Source of the DNA: Sphingobium fluviale
Lineage (GTDB): Bacteria; Pseudomonadota; Alphaproteobacteria; Sphingomonadales; Sphingomonadaceae
Direction of reading: 5' to 3'
Assembly: GCF_004122115.1 (NCBI RefSeq)
Contig: NZ_SBKP01000001.1
Span: forward strand, 401,975-465,974
Length of the DNA stretch: 64,000 nucleotides
In this document: in pieces, positions 20,360-30,012 of the stretch
How positions within the stretch are numbered: position 1 is the first letter of the stretch
How the letters are laid out: every line of letters starts with the position of its first letter
The notes under the pieces: generated by a model
Databases searched by the model: none
Seen by the model: the letters and a program-made list of their open reading frames with translations, nothing else
Told to the model about the DNA's origin: nothing
Program-made: the position numbers and the translations under genes

Positions 20360-20430
20360 ACGCTCCATCCACCTTCATACCGCACTGCAAAAACTTGTAA
20401 GCACCGGCGTCCTGACCTAGAAGGGCGGTA

Positions 20431-21411
20431 ATGATAGAGCTGGTCAAGAACCCGGACGCCCAGATTCTCGCCACTGCACGGCGGGTTTTGGCAACTGAAG
20501 CCGCCGCTTTGAAAATGCTGGCGGATAACATTCCCCTCGAATTCGAGCGGGCGGTAGAGGCCATGCGCAATGCGCCGGGGCGTATCATCGTTACTGGCAT
20601 CGGCAAATCCGGTCATATCGGCCGCAAGATTTCGTCCACCCTTTCGTCTACCGGCACGCCATCCTTTTTTCTGCACGCCGCAGAGGCGAGCCATGGCGAC
20701 CTGGGCATGATAACCCCGGATGACGTGTGCGTCATGCTCTCCAACTCTGGCGAGACGGCGGAACTGCGCGATATATTGGCCTATGTGCGCCGGTTCGAGA
20801 TTCCGCTGATCGCTATCTCAGCCCGCAGCAACAGCGCGCTGATGCGGGCGGCAGATTTCAAGCTGCTGTTGCCGGATGCTCCCGAAGCCTGCTCCAACGG
20901 CCTTGCCCCTACGACTTCCACCACTCTTATGCTCGCGCTGGGCGATGCGCTTGCCATCGCCCTGATGGAAGCGCGCGGCTTTGCCGTCGAAAATTTCCGC
21001 CAGCTTCACCCCGGCGGCCGCCTTGGTGCACAGATGAGCAGGGTGGCGGACCTCATGCACGGCAACGAGGAGCTGCCGCTTGTGCAGCTCGATGAAAACA
21101 TGGCCGAAACTCTGCTCGCCATGACATCGCGCGGGTTCGGCATGGCGATCGTGGTCGAGCCGGAGCGCGGCAGGCTGGCCGGCGTCGTCACCGACGGCGA
21201 TTTGCGGCGCAACATGGCCGGCCTGATGGACCGCACGGCGGGCGAGATCGCAACCCGTGCGCCCGCCTCGGTCAAGCCTGACACGCTCGCCGCCGAGGCG
21301 CTGGCGCTGATGAACCGGCGCGCCATCTCGGTGCTGCCGGTGGTGGACGACGCCGGGCTTCCGGTCGGCGTGCTGCATGTGCATGATCTGCTGCGCGCGG
21401 GCGTGGCCTAA
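20431..21411 (+). CDS. kdsD: Arabinose-5-phosphate isomerase (KpsF/GutQ family)
   Basis: The enzyme interconverts ribulose 5-phosphate and arabinose 5-phosphate, the first step to KDO. At 326 residues it is full length: an SIS domain with GIGKSGHIGRKISSTLSSTG (about 56-75) and SNSGETAEL, the conserved LAPTTSTT stretch, and two C-terminal CBS domains (about 205-325). It starts a three-gene KDO operon with kdsB (9 bp gap) and kdsA. Confidence 0.96.
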   Translation: MIELVKNPDAQILATARRVLATEAAALKMLADNIPLEFERAVEAMRNAPGRIIVTGIGKSGHIGRKISSTLSSTGTPSFFLHAAEASHGDLGMITPDDVCVMLSNSGETAELRDILAYVRRFEIPLIAISARSNSALMRAADFKLLLPDAPEACSNGLAPTTSTTLMLALGDALAIALMEARGFAVENFRQLHPGGRLGAQMSRVADLMHGNEELPLVQLDENMAETLLAMTSRGFGMAIVVEPERGRLAGVVTDGDLRRNMAGLMDRTAGEIATRAPASVKPDTLAAEALALMNRRAISVLPVVDDAGLPVGVLHVHDLLRAGVA

Positions 21412-21420
21412 GCTCATCCG

Positions 21421-22233
21421 GTGAAGCGCGCCGCCATCCTCATTCCGGCGCGTTATGCCTCGACCCGCTATCCCGGCAAGCCGCTCGCGGAACTGACGCT
21501 GCCCGATGGATCGCGCAAGACCCTCATCCGCATGAGCTGGGACGCCGCCTGTGCCGTAGCGGCGCGTGAAGATGTCTATGTCGCCACCGATGATGACCGC
21601 ATCGCCAGCCATTGCGCGGAGTTTGGCGCGCAGATCGTCATGACCGCGCCCGAATGTCGCAACGGCACGGAGCGCTGCGCCGAGGCGGTGACCAATGCGC
21701 GGATCGAGGCGGACATCATCGTCAACCTTCAGGGCGATGCGCCACTGACTCCGCCCTGGTTCCTTACCGCGCTGATCGAGGCGATGCAGAACAGCGACTG
21801 CGCCATCGCGACCCCGGTGCTGCGCTGCGACGCGCAGACCTACGCGCATTTCACCGAGGATCGCCGCGCCGGGCGCGTTGGCGGCACCACGGCGGTGTTC
21901 GGCGCGCAGGGCGATGCCCTCTATTTCTCCAAGGAAGTGATCCCGTGGCTCGACCCAGCCAGGTTGGCCGACACAGCCGCCCCGCCGGTATGGCATCATG
22001 TTGGCGTCTATGCCTATACGCGCGCGGCGCTCGCCGCCTATAGCGCGCTGCCGCCGGGCAGGCTGGAGGAGCTGGAGGGGCTTGAGCAGTTGCGTTTCCT
22101 CGAACATGGGCACAGCATACGCTGCGTAGAGGTGGAGGCGCGCGGGCGCGTGTTCTGGGAACTCAACAACCCCGCGGATATCCCCCGCATTGAGCAGGCA
22201 CTGAGGGAGATGGCATGCCCGGCCGTATCGTAA
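21421..22233 (+). CDS. kdsB: 3-deoxy-manno-octulosonate cytidylyltransferase
   Basis: The enzyme activates KDO to CMP-KDO. The 270-residue protein begins [22 protein letters not shown], the CTP-binding motif of CMP-sugar synthetases, then [10 protein letters not shown] and [11 protein letters not shown]. The start is a GTG at 21421. It overlaps kdsA by 19 bp. KdsB of lipopolysaccharide and KpsU of capsule cannot be told apart here. Confidence 0.94.
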   Translation: MKRAAILIPARYASTRYPGKPLAELTLPDGSRKTLIRMSWDAACAVAAREDVYVATDDDRIASHCAEFGAQIVMTAPECRNGTERCAEAVTNARIEADIIVNLQGDAPLTPPWFLTALIEAMQNSDCAIATPVLRCDAQTYAHFTEDRRAGRVGGTTAVFGAQGDALYFSKEVIPWLDPARLADTAAPPVWHHVGVYAYTRAALAAYSALPPGRLEELEGLEQLRFLEHGHSIRCVEVEARGRVFWELNNPADIPRIEQALREMACPAVS

Positions 22234-23048
22234 CCATTAGCGACATCCGCATCGGCAATGCCGAACCGCTGCTGCTGATCGCGGGGCCGTGCCAGCTCGA
22301 AAGCCGCGATCATGCCCGCATGATGGCCGAAAAGATCGCGCAGGCCTGTGCACCCACCGGCACCCGCTTCATCTTCAAGGCATCCTATGACAAGGCGAAC
22401 CGCACGTCCCTCTCCGCCACGCGGGGGCTGGGCATTGAGGCGGGGCTGGAGATATTGGCGCGCATCCGCGAGGAATTCGGCTGCCCGGTGCTGACCGATG
22501 TGCACGAGACAGGCCAGTGTGCCCGCGCGGCGCAGGCGGTCGATGTGTTGCAGATCCCCGCGTTCCTCTGCCGCCAGACGGACCTGCTGCTCGCCGCCGG
22601 AGAAACGGGCGCGGCTGTCAACGTGAAAAAGGGCCAGTTCCTTGCCCCGTGGGATATGGCCCATGTCGCCGCCAAGATCGCCTCGACCGGAAACGAGCGC
22701 ATCTTGCTGACCGAGCGCGGCGCGAGCTTTGGCTACAATAATCTGGTGAGTGACATGCGCGCGCTGCCGATCATGGCGGAAAGCGGCTGGCCGGTGGTGT
22801 TCGATGCGACGCACAGCGTGCAGCTCCCCGGCGGACAGGGCGGCTCGTCTGGCGGGCAGCGGCAGTTCGTCGCCCCGCTCGCCCGCGCCGCCTGTGCCGT
22901 CGGCGTAGCGGCGGTGTTCATCGAGACGCACGAGAATCCAGACAACGCGCCGAGCGATGGGCCGAACATGGTGCCTGTGCGTGATCTCGCCGCGCTCCTC
23001 GCCGATCTTGTGGCGCATGATCGGCTGGCAAAGGCGCGTCTTTCCTAA
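22215..23048 (+). CDS. kdsA: 3-deoxy-8-phosphooctulonate synthase
   Basis: The enzyme condenses phosphoenolpyruvate with arabinose 5-phosphate. The 277-residue protein has the family landmarks [25 protein letters not shown], the PEP-site stretch [14 protein letters not shown] and [12 protein letters not shown]. It completes the kdsD-kdsB-kdsA set in one operon. The 3' end overlaps the convergent TPR gene by 4 bp. Confidence 0.96.
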   Translation: MPGRIVTISDIRIGNAEPLLLIAGPCQLESRDHARMMAEKIAQACAPTGTRFIFKASYDKANRTSLSATRGLGIEAGLEILARIREEFGCPVLTDVHETGQCARAAQAVDVLQIPAFLCRQTDLLLAAGETGAAVNVKKGQFLAPWDMAHVAAKIASTGNERILLTERGASFGYNNLVSDMRALPIMAESGWPVVFDATHSVQLPGGQGGSSGGQRQFVAPLARAACAVGVAAVFIETHENPDNAPSDGPNMVPVRDLAALLADLVAHDRLAKARLS

Positions 23049-24985
23049 CCGGCAGCGCGCGCTTCCGCCAGATGCCGCTTCACCAGCGGCTCGGCGGGCG
23101 CCAGAGATTCCGCCTTTTCCAGCAGCTCAATCGCGCGTTCGTCTCCCGGTGCGGCGTTGAACAGCGCCCAGCCGAGCGCATCGCTGGTCACTGCACTGCC
23201 CGGTAGCAAGCGATAGGCATGCACCGCATAGGGAAGCGCCGCCTGCGCGTCGCCCGCGCCGATATAGGCATGCGCCAAGTTCGCCATCAGCAACGCATCG
23301 CGCGCGCCCAGCCGCTCACGCAGCCCTTCCAACACCCACAGAGCGCGCTCATGATGGCCCGCCGCCAGCCAGTAGGTCGCGGCCAGCCGCTGGCCCGCCA
23401 CGGATTCAGGGTTTTGCCAGAGCAGCAGGCGCAGCGCATATTCCGCGCGCTCGCGCCTGCCCGCCCGGCGCCACGCATCGGCGAGCCGCAGCGCGGTGTC
23501 TTCATCAAAGCGGAGGTTGCCCGCCGCCGCATAGGCTTGGCCCGCATCGGCGGGCTTGCCGGCGGCGATCAGCGTATCACCCAGCGCGATGGCCGCCGCA
23601 GGCGCGCCAGGATTGGCCGCCTGAAGCGCCCTTGCGCGCGCCAGCGCCGCTGGCCCCTGCCCCGCCTCCAGCAGAGCGCGGATATAGCGCAGATTGGGCG
23701 CGGCAGCCTTTGGGTTGGCATTGGCGGCAGGCGCGGTTTCGCCCAGCGTTCCTGCCCCGCGATAAACGAGCGATGGCCCCGGCGTCATGGCGGCGGCGCG
23801 GGCGCTGAAACGTGTGGCGACATCCGCATTGCCCAGTGCGGTGTGGATATGCGCGGCGAGGGAGAGCGCATAGGTGCCCGCATCCGCTCGCTCCACCAAG
23901 GGAAACAGCGTTGCCTCCGCATCCTGATATTGCGCATCGGCGGCATAGGCTCGCGCCAGCAACAGGCGCGCACGAATGTTGAGCGGTTGCGCGGCGAGCA
24001 GCGGCTTCAGCTCCGCTATGGCGAGCGTCGCGTTGCCGCCCTCCATATGCAGCACCCCGCGCAACAGGCGGGTCGCCGCCTGCCCGTCGAGCGCGCCATG
24101 CGTGCGCGCAAGCAGGCTGCGCGCGAGCGTATAATTGCCCGCGCGCGCGGCGATCAGCGCCTGAATGAAATAGGCACGCGGCAGGCCGGGGGCGTTGCTG
24201 AGCGCGCGGCGGGTGAGCGCAACGGCCTGAGACGCGCGGCCCATATCGGCCAGCGTGGCGGCATATTCGGTGAGCGCGGGCACATAATCGGGGTTGCGTT
24301 TCAGCGCCGCGTCGAACCAGCGGGTGGACTCGGTGAGGCCATATTGATCGCGCGCCAGCACGGCTTTCAGCGTCAGCGCATCGACGCTTTTCGGGGCGAG
24401 GGAAATCGCGCGGTCAGACGCGGCGAGCGCCGCCGCCATGTCGCCTGTGGCGATGCGATAGCGGGCGATGTCCGCCCACAGCGCGCTGTCTTGCGGCGCA
24501 AGCGCGAGTGCGCGGTCAAACGCCTGCGCCGCCTCGGCAAAGCGGCCAAGCGCCTGATAGGCCTGCGCCTCGATGCGGGTGCGGAACAGGATTTCGCGCG
24601 GGTCGGCATCCGGCGCGGAAGCTTCCCGGATGGCGGCTTCCGGATCGCCGTTCAGAAGCGCCGCGTGGGCGCGCAAATGCCGCATCGGCCCCAGCGGCGC
24701 GCCAAGCTGGCCAGCGCGGTCCAGCTCGTCCTGCGCGCCGCGCCCGTTGCCGAGCATCAGCAGCACGCGCGCCTGTAGGATCCGCGCCTCGGCCAGTGTT
24801 GGATCGGCCTTGATCGCGTTCATCAGCTCGACCCGCGCCGTCCTTGGGTCATCCTGTTGGAGCGCGGCCTGTGCCCGCGCCAGCCCCGCCCGCGCGTCCT
24901 CGCCCGGCCCCGCCTGCACCGGCATAACCGCGAGGCACAGCACCATCATTCCACATGGAAAAAGCCTTCTACGAACCGATATCAT
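23045..24985 (-). CDS. TPR-repeat protein of the PrsKR exopolysaccharide locus
   Basis: A 646-residue exported protein: signal peptide (ending PVQAG) and then at least a dozen tetratricopeptide-like helical repeats spread over the whole chain, with a few longer linkers near residue 390. It is the last gene of the operon with prsK and prsR, overlapping prsR by 17 bp. TPR proteins of this kind accompany PEP-CTERM/exosortase-type polysaccharide export loci and probably scaffold periplasmic assembly. I saw no lipobox in the signal, unlike the lipoprotein form of the family. Confidence 0.85.
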   Translation of the reverse strand: MISVRRRLFPCGMMVLCLAVMPVQAGPGEDARAGLARAQAALQQDDPRTARVELMNAIKADPTLAEARILQARVLLMLGNGRGAQDELDRAGQLGAPLGPMRHLRAHAALLNGDPEAAIREASAPDADPREILFRTRIEAQAYQALGRFAEAAQAFDRALALAPQDSALWADIARYRIATGDMAAALAASDRAISLAPKSVDALTLKAVLARDQYGLTESTRWFDAALKRNPDYVPALTEYAATLADMGRASQAVALTRRALSNAPGLPRAYFIQALIAARAGNYTLARSLLARTHGALDGQAATRLLRGVLHMEGGNATLAIAELKPLLAAQPLNIRARLLLARAYAADAQYQDAEATLFPLVERADAGTYALSLAAHIHTALGNADVATRFSARAAAMTPGPSLVYRGAGTLGETAPAANANPKAAAPNLRYIRALLEAGQGPAALARARALQAANPGAPAAAIALGDTLIAAGKPADAGQAYAAAGNLRFDEDTALRLADAWRRAGRRERAEYALRLLLWQNPESVAGQRLAATYWLAAGHHERALWVLEGLRERLGARDALLMANLAHAYIGAGDAQAALPYAVHAYRLLPGSAVTSDALGWALFNAAPGDERAIELLEKAESLAPAEPLVKRHLAEARAAG

Positions 24986-26348
24986 AATTGCGCATCAGAT
25001 CGTAGAGCGTCGGGCGGCTGATACCCAGCATCTTGGCCGCCCCGGAAATATTGCCCTGGCTGCGAGCAATCGCGCGGGATATGGCGGCGCGGTCCGCCAC
25101 CTCGCGTGCGCTCTTTAAGTTGAGGATGTTACCGCCTGCTTCCTCTGTCTGGATCAGATCGAGATCGGCCGCGGTAATGAGCTTGCCGTCCGCCATGATG
25201 ACCGCCCGCTTCATCCGGTTTTCCAGCTCGCGCACATTGCCGGGCCAGTTCCAGCTATCGAGCGCGGCCAGCGCATCGGGCGCAAAGCCCGTGGCTGGCC
25301 GTTTCATCTCGTCGGCAAAGCGGGTGAGGAAATGTCGCGCCAGCAACACCGCATCGCCAGCGCGTTCCGCCAACGACGGGATGCGCACGACGATCTCGGC
25401 GAGGCGATAATAGAGATCCTCGCGGAATGACCCCGCAGCGATCATCTCCTCCAGATTCTGGTGGGTGGCGCAAACGATGCGGGTATCGACCGGGATGGGC
25501 TGCCGCCCGCCGATGCGTTCGACCACCCGCTCCTGCAAAAAGCGCAGCAGCTTCACCTGAAGCGGCAGCGGGATGTCTCCCACCTCGTCCAGAAAGAGCG
25601 TACCGCCTTCCGCCAACTCGATCTTGCCCGGCGTGGTCTTCACCGCCCCTGTGAACGCGCCCTTCTCATGGCCGAACAGCTCGGACTCAAGCAGCGTCTC
25701 CGGGATCGCCGCACAGTTGATCGCGATGAAAGCCCCCTCTTTGCTCTGGCTGGCGTCATGAAGCCCGCGGGCCAACAGCTCCTTGCCCGTGCCGCTTGCA
25801 CCCAGCAGCATCACGGAGACATTGGCGGCCGCAACCCGCTCGATGGTCCGCGCTACCTTGAGCATCTCCGGCGCGGCGGTGATGATGCGGCCCAGCACCG
25901 GCGCATCGCCTGCCCCGCGCGCAGCAAGGCGGGCATTTTCACGCTCCAGCGCATGCACATGAAAAGCGCGGCGCACGATCATGCCCAGCGTGTCTATATC
26001 GATCGGCTTCTGATAAAAGTCCCACGCGCCAGATGCGATCGCGCGCAGGGCACTTTCGCGCGCACCATGACCAGACGCTACAATCACTCTGGTGTCGGGC
26101 TTGAGCGCCAATATTTCCGCAAGCGTCGCAAAGCCTTCACTGGTGCCATCGGGATCAGGCGGCAGGCCAAGATCAAGTGTCACCACATCCGGCTCATGCG
26201 CACGCAGCATCTCTATCGCCTCGGCGCGCGACGAAGCACACACCACGTCCACATCCTCATACGCCCATCGCAACTGGCGCTGTAGTCCAAGATCGTCTTC
26301 AACGATCAACAGCTTCGGGCGCGTCTCGATCTCGGTCGCGTCACGCAT
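24969..26348 (-). CDS. prsR: Sigma-54-dependent response regulator PrsR
   Basis: The 459-residue protein has a receiver domain (IVEDD near the N-terminus, phospho-acceptor Asp in VVTLDLGLP, Lys in YQKPID) and an AAA+ domain with Walker A GASGTGKE, the sigma-54 contact loop GAFTGA, and [13 protein letters not shown]-terminal Fis-type HTH ([21 protein letters not shown]) follows. It matches the PEP-CTERM-box regulator family PrsR. Its ATG overlaps the prsK stop as TGATG, so kinase and regulator are translated together. Confidence 0.93.
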   Translation of the reverse strand: MRDATEIETRPKLLIVEDDLGLQRQLRWAYEDVDVVCASSRAEAIEMLRAHEPDVVTLDLGLPPDPDGTSEGFATLAEILALKPDTRVIVASGHGARESALRAIASGAWDFYQKPIDIDTLGMIVRRAFHVHALERENARLAARGAGDAPVLGRIITAAPEMLKVARTIERVAAANVSVMLLGASGTGKELLARGLHDASQSKEGAFIAINCAAIPETLLESELFGHEKGAFTGAVKTTPGKIELAEGGTLFLDEVGDIPLPLQVKLLRFLQERVVERIGGRQPIPVDTRIVCATHQNLEEMIAAGSFREDLYYRLAEIVVRIPSLAERAGDAVLLARHFLTRFADEMKRPATGFAPDALAALDSWNWPGNVRELENRMKRAVIMADGKLITAADLDLIQTEEAGGNILNLKSAREVADRAAISRAIARSQGNISGAAKMLGISRPTLYDLMRNYDIGS

Positions 26349-28453
26349 CAGGCGGCCCTTTCCCTGCCGCCGCCAAGAGGCGGCAAAGAAACAGTTTTAT
26401 CGGCCAGTGGCAAACGAAGTGTAAAAGTCGTCCCCTTGCCTGGCGCGCTTGTAACGCCGAGACTGCCGCCCATGGTGCGCACCAGCTCCCGCGCCTCATA
26501 GGCACCAATGCCGAAGCCGCCTTGCTTTGTGGAGGAAAAGGGCCGGAACAGCTCGTCGCGTACATAGTCAGCGCTCATGCCACAACCATGGTCGATGACA
26601 TGAAGCACAACACTGCCTTCCTCCGCCTCGGCACGCAGGACAACCGGAGAGGCAGGGTCCGACGCGTCGACCGCGTTTTGGAGCAGATGGCCAATGACCT
26701 GCTCCAGCCTTGATCTGTTGGCGAAAACAAGGAGGTTGCGATCTCCCTCGATCAGGACAGGATGGGTTGCTCCATGGCGCCCTGCCACCAACACCAGGAC
26801 ATCGCCTAGCGCTACATCTGCGGCAACAAGAGGCTCGGTAACTCCACCATGCTTTGAAAGTCTTGCCAACAGAGTGTTCATCCGCTCTGCGCAGTCCTGA
26901 AGCGTCAGGATCATATCCGCGCGAAACGCAGGGTTGTCAGCATGACGCTCTGCATTGCGGGCGGTGAGCGCAATCTGGCTCACAAGGTTCTTGATATCGT
27001 GCATGATGAAAGCAAAGCGCTGGTTGAACTCCTCGAAACGCCGTGCCTCCGCCAGTGCCGCCTGCCCGCGCGCTTCCGATAAATAGCTTGCCACTTGCCG
27101 GGCCGCGGCACGTAGCATATCAAAATCTTCCCAGTCGAGTGCACGAACGATAGGAGGATGCCCCAGCAGCATCAGACCGACCAGCTCATCGAAATGCACC
27201 AGCGGAACCAAGGCCCAACCGGCCTGCTCATCGCGCAGCCACAAGGGTATATCGTCTGCGCCGCTCCGCGCCTCTGCAAGGTCAGTGATCCAGCCTCTGC
27301 TTCGCATCTGGTCAGCCATCGAGCGCGAGAATAGGAGGGTGCGAGGGTGCTCGCCCTTCCAGTTCCAGTCTGTGTGCCACATAAACTGCGCCGGTTCGTC
27401 TGCTGCGAGCAACAGCACCCCGCAAGACGACTGGGTGATGTCTGCCATCGCCCGAATGACGCGACTGTGCATGTCGTCCGCTTCACCCATACCCGCGCCG
27501 CGTCCCAGAGTATCGGCAAAGGCCATCCATTGTTCGCGATAGTCATAGCGATGGCGGAAAAGATGCTTGGTCGCCAGCACCTTCGCCGCGCGATGCAGCC
27601 GTGTGGCCGGCACAAACAGCAGACCCCCCGCAACCGATACAAACAGTGCAGCACTCGCCACCGCTTTTACAACTGGGCTAGCCAGATCATCCAGTGCGAG
27701 CATCGCGCCGAGCATCAGCATCGCGAGCGCCAGCCCAATAGCCACGCCCAGCCCACGCAGCGCGAGCGTACGGGATGGAGCTACTATAGCGCTGCGGCCG
27801 GTGTGCCCAACAAGCGCGATCACCGGCGTCAACGCTGCCATGTTAAGCCCGCGCAACGCGAACAACAGAGATGTAAGCCCCTCTGCCCGGCTGAAAGCAG
27901 TGCTGTAAAGGAAAAGGTCATAGCTCCACATAGCGGCCAATGCGGCCGCGACAGGCGCGATCGTCGCGCGAACCTGCTTACTGCACGCCGTATAAATGCG
28001 CTGCGTCAACAGCAACGCGCCGATTGCCCACAGCATGCGCAGCACGATTGTGCTTTCGAAAGATCCGGCAAACACCATTCTGCCCGATGCCCTGATATTC
28101 GCAAGAATATCGAGCCCAGATTGCGCAATAAGAAGTAACGCCAACACCAGATACAGCGGCCTTGCGCCGCGAGCCTGCCGCGAAGCCCGGTGGCCGAACT
28201 GCGCGGGAAGCACGAACAGACACACCAGCCAACTGCAGTTGCGCAGGCTCTCCAATATGCCGGTCTCAAGCCGGTCGACGCCGGCAAACGCCACGGACAG
28301 CAGCCATGTCGATGTGAGCGCTAGCGCGACGACCAGCAGCTTGCCAGCTTGCTGCATGGCGAAGCGCCTGCCGATCCATATTGTGAGCGCCGCAAACAGC
28401 CCGGCAGCGAGGGCATGCCCCCAATCGCCGAAAAAGAGGAGCGTTGGGCTCAT
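26348..28453 (-). CDS. prsK: XrtA/PEP-CTERM system histidine kinase PrsK
   Basis: A 701-residue membrane kinase with about nine N-terminal membrane helices (residues 1-290), a GAF-like region (about 305-460), an H-box of the FIMHDIKNLVSQ type and a C-terminal ATPase with VLRAEAEEGSVVLHVIDHGCGMSAD in shortened motif form (DHGCGM) and GGFGIGAYEAREL. This layout is that of PrsK, partner of PrsR. The gene follows the sugar transferase by 12 bp and overlaps prsR. Confidence 0.92.
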   Translation of the reverse strand: MSPTLLFFGDWGHALAAGLFAALTIWIGRRFAMQQAGKLLVVALALTSTWLLSVAFAGVDRLETGILESLRNCSWLVCLFVLPAQFGHRASRQARGARPLYLVLALLLIAQSGLDILANIRASGRMVFAGSFESTIVLRMLWAIGALLLTQRIYTACSKQVRATIAPVAAALAAMWSYDLFLYSTAFSRAEGLTSLLFALRGLNMAALTPVIALVGHTGRSAIVAPSRTLALRGLGVAIGLALAMLMLGAMLALDDLASPVVKAVASAALFVSVAGGLLFVPATRLHRAAKVLATKHLFRHRYDYREQWMAFADTLGRGAGMGEADDMHSRVIRAMADITQSSCGVLLLAADEPAQFMWHTDWNWKGEHPRTLLFSRSMADQMRSRGWITDLAEARSGADDIPLWLRDEQAGWALVPLVHFDELVGLMLLGHPPIVRALDWEDFDMLRAAARQVASYLSEARGQAALAEARRFEEFNQRFAFIMHDIKNLVSQIALTARNAERHADNPAFRADMILTLQDCAERMNTLLARLSKHGGVTEPLVAADVALGDVLVLVAGRHGATHPVLIEGDRNLLVFANRSRLEQVIGHLLQNAVDASDPASPVVLRAEAEEGSVVLHVIDHGCGMSADYVRDELFRPFSSTKQGGFGIGAYEARELVRTMGGSLGVTSAPGKGTTFTLRLPLADKTVSLPPLGGGRERAA

Positions 28454-28465
28454 GCTTTGCCCCGC

Positions 28466-29866
28466 CTAACGCGCGCCATCATGCCAGAGAATCACACGCA
28501 CGGTCTGGAGCAGGATCAAAAGGTCCAGAAACGGCGTGTAATTCTTGGCGTAATAGAGATCATATTCGAGCTTGTGGCGCGCATCCTCAAGGCTGGCGCC
28601 ATAAGGATAATTAATCTGCGCCCAGCCAGTAATACCCGGCTTCACCATGTGCCGCTCAGCGTAGAAACGCAGGTCCTTTTCCAGATCCTTGACAAACTGC
28701 ATCCGCTCTGGCCGGGGGCCAACGAAGCTCATATCGCCTTTCAGCACTACCCAGCACTGCGGCAGCTCGTCTATCCGCAGCTTGCGCAGCCAGTAGCCGA
28801 GCCGTGTGATACGCGGATCGTCCTTTTCGGCCCACACCGCCTGCCCGTCCACCTCGGCATCGGTGCGCATGGTGCGCAGCTTGGTAATCCAGAACTCCAC
28901 GCCATACAGGCCAACCCGCTTCTGGCGATAAAAAGCCGGCCCCTTGCTGTCGAGCTTCACAAGGATCGCCGCGAAGGCAATCAGCGGCGCGGTCAGCACC
29001 AGCAGGATCGCGCTCACGATTAGATCAAACAGTCGCTTGGAAATGGTCGAAAGGCGGCGGCCAGACGAAAAGCCGTCGGAAAAGATCAGCCAGCTTGGGT
29101 TGACGCTGTCCAGATCGACGCGCCCCGTCTCGCGTTCCAGAAAGGTCGACAAATCGTTCACATGCACGCCGGTGGTCTTGATCCGCAGCAAGTCCTCCAT
29201 CGGCACAGCATTGCGCCGCTCCTGAAGGGCGAGGATCACTTCGCTGGCGCCCAGCCGGACGACATAGTCCGCAAGGTTGTGGATCGCCTTGCGCGGGATC
29301 GCCTCCTCGATCACATGCTCGCTTCCCTTCTCACTATCGCGCATGGAAATATAGCTGACGACGAAAAAGCTGCCGCCGGGGCGCTTCTCTAGCTGGCGAA
29401 TACGGTTGGCCCGATCGCCCGCGCCCAGCACAATGATGCGACGGCGAAATACCTCGCCACCAAAGATGGAACTGAGCAGCACTCTGGAGCCGATCAGCGC
29501 TGCGGTTGCCAGCACCATCGCGTACAGGGTGTTGGAGCGCCACAGCACCATTCCCGGCAGCATGAAATAGAGGACGCTGTGAAGGATCACCCCCAGCGAC
29601 ACCGCCACCAGCACCCGCGCCACTGAATAGCGCAGCGATTGCAGTGATTCCGTACTATATACCCCGACCGCGACCATCGCCGCCTGCAGCGCCGCCGCGA
29701 AGCCGAGCAGCGGCACCGCACGGTTGAAGATATAGTCCACCTCCATGTGGATTTGCTGGGCACGGATAACCCACGCCGCCTCCGCCGCACAGATCAGCAG
29801 CACGAAATCGAGCAGGCCCACCAGCAGCACCGCATGCGGCACATAATGTTTGAAAATCCGAACCAT
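28466..29866 (-). CDS. TIGR03013-type PEP-CTERM/XrtA-system sugar transferase
   Basis: A 466-residue membrane glycosyltransferase that would place the first sugar phosphate on undecaprenyl phosphate. It has four N-terminal membrane helices, a CoA-binding-like Rossmann region (RIIVLGAGDRANRIRQLE), another membrane helix after KRLFDLIVSAILLVLTAPL, and the catalytic C-terminal domain with KLRTMRTDAEVDG, WLRKLRIDELPQ and GDMSFVGPRPER. It heads the prsK-prsR-TPR operon. Undecaprenyl phosphate recycling is served by uppP at 40368. Confidence 0.92.
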   Translation of the reverse strand: MVRIFKHYVPHAVLLVGLLDFVLLICAAEAAWVIRAQQIHMEVDYIFNRAVPLLGFAAALQAAMVAVGVYSTESLQSLRYSVARVLVAVSLGVILHSVLYFMLPGMVLWRSNTLYAMVLATAALIGSRVLLSSIFGGEVFRRRIIVLGAGDRANRIRQLEKRPGGSFFVVSYISMRDSEKGSEHVIEEAIPRKAIHNLADYVVRLGASEVILALQERRNAVPMEDLLRIKTTGVHVNDLSTFLERETGRVDLDSVNPSWLIFSDGFSSGRRLSTISKRLFDLIVSAILLVLTAPLIAFAAILVKLDSKGPAFYRQKRVGLYGVEFWITKLRTMRTDAEVDGQAVWAEKDDPRITRLGYWLRKLRIDELPQCWVVLKGDMSFVGPRPERMQFVKDLEKDLRFYAERHMVKPGITGWAQINYPYGASLEDARHKLEYDLYYAKNYTPFLDLLILLQTVRVILWHDGAR

Positions 29867-29890
29867 GCCCTCTCACCCACTTTCGAGAAT

Positions 29891-29920
29891 ATCTTACACT
29901 GCGGCAGCCCGCTGTAAGAT
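29891..29920. promoter_or_regulatory. Inverted repeat upstream of the sugar transferase
   Basis: The arms ATCTTACA (29891-29898) and TGTAAGAT (29913-29920) are exact complements, centred 22 bp (two helical turns) apart, with GCGG/CCGC symmetry between them. It lies 25 bases upstream of the first gene of the prs operon. A dimeric regulator site is likely; PrsR or the neighbouring XRE regulator are candidates. Confidence 0.55.
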
Positions 29921-30012
29921 TTCCCGACAGGGTTAGGAGCTATGGCGCAAATTCACGAACAATTGTTGAACGGTGACGGAATTTTTTACAATTGGGGGCA
30001 CCCCCAGCGTGA

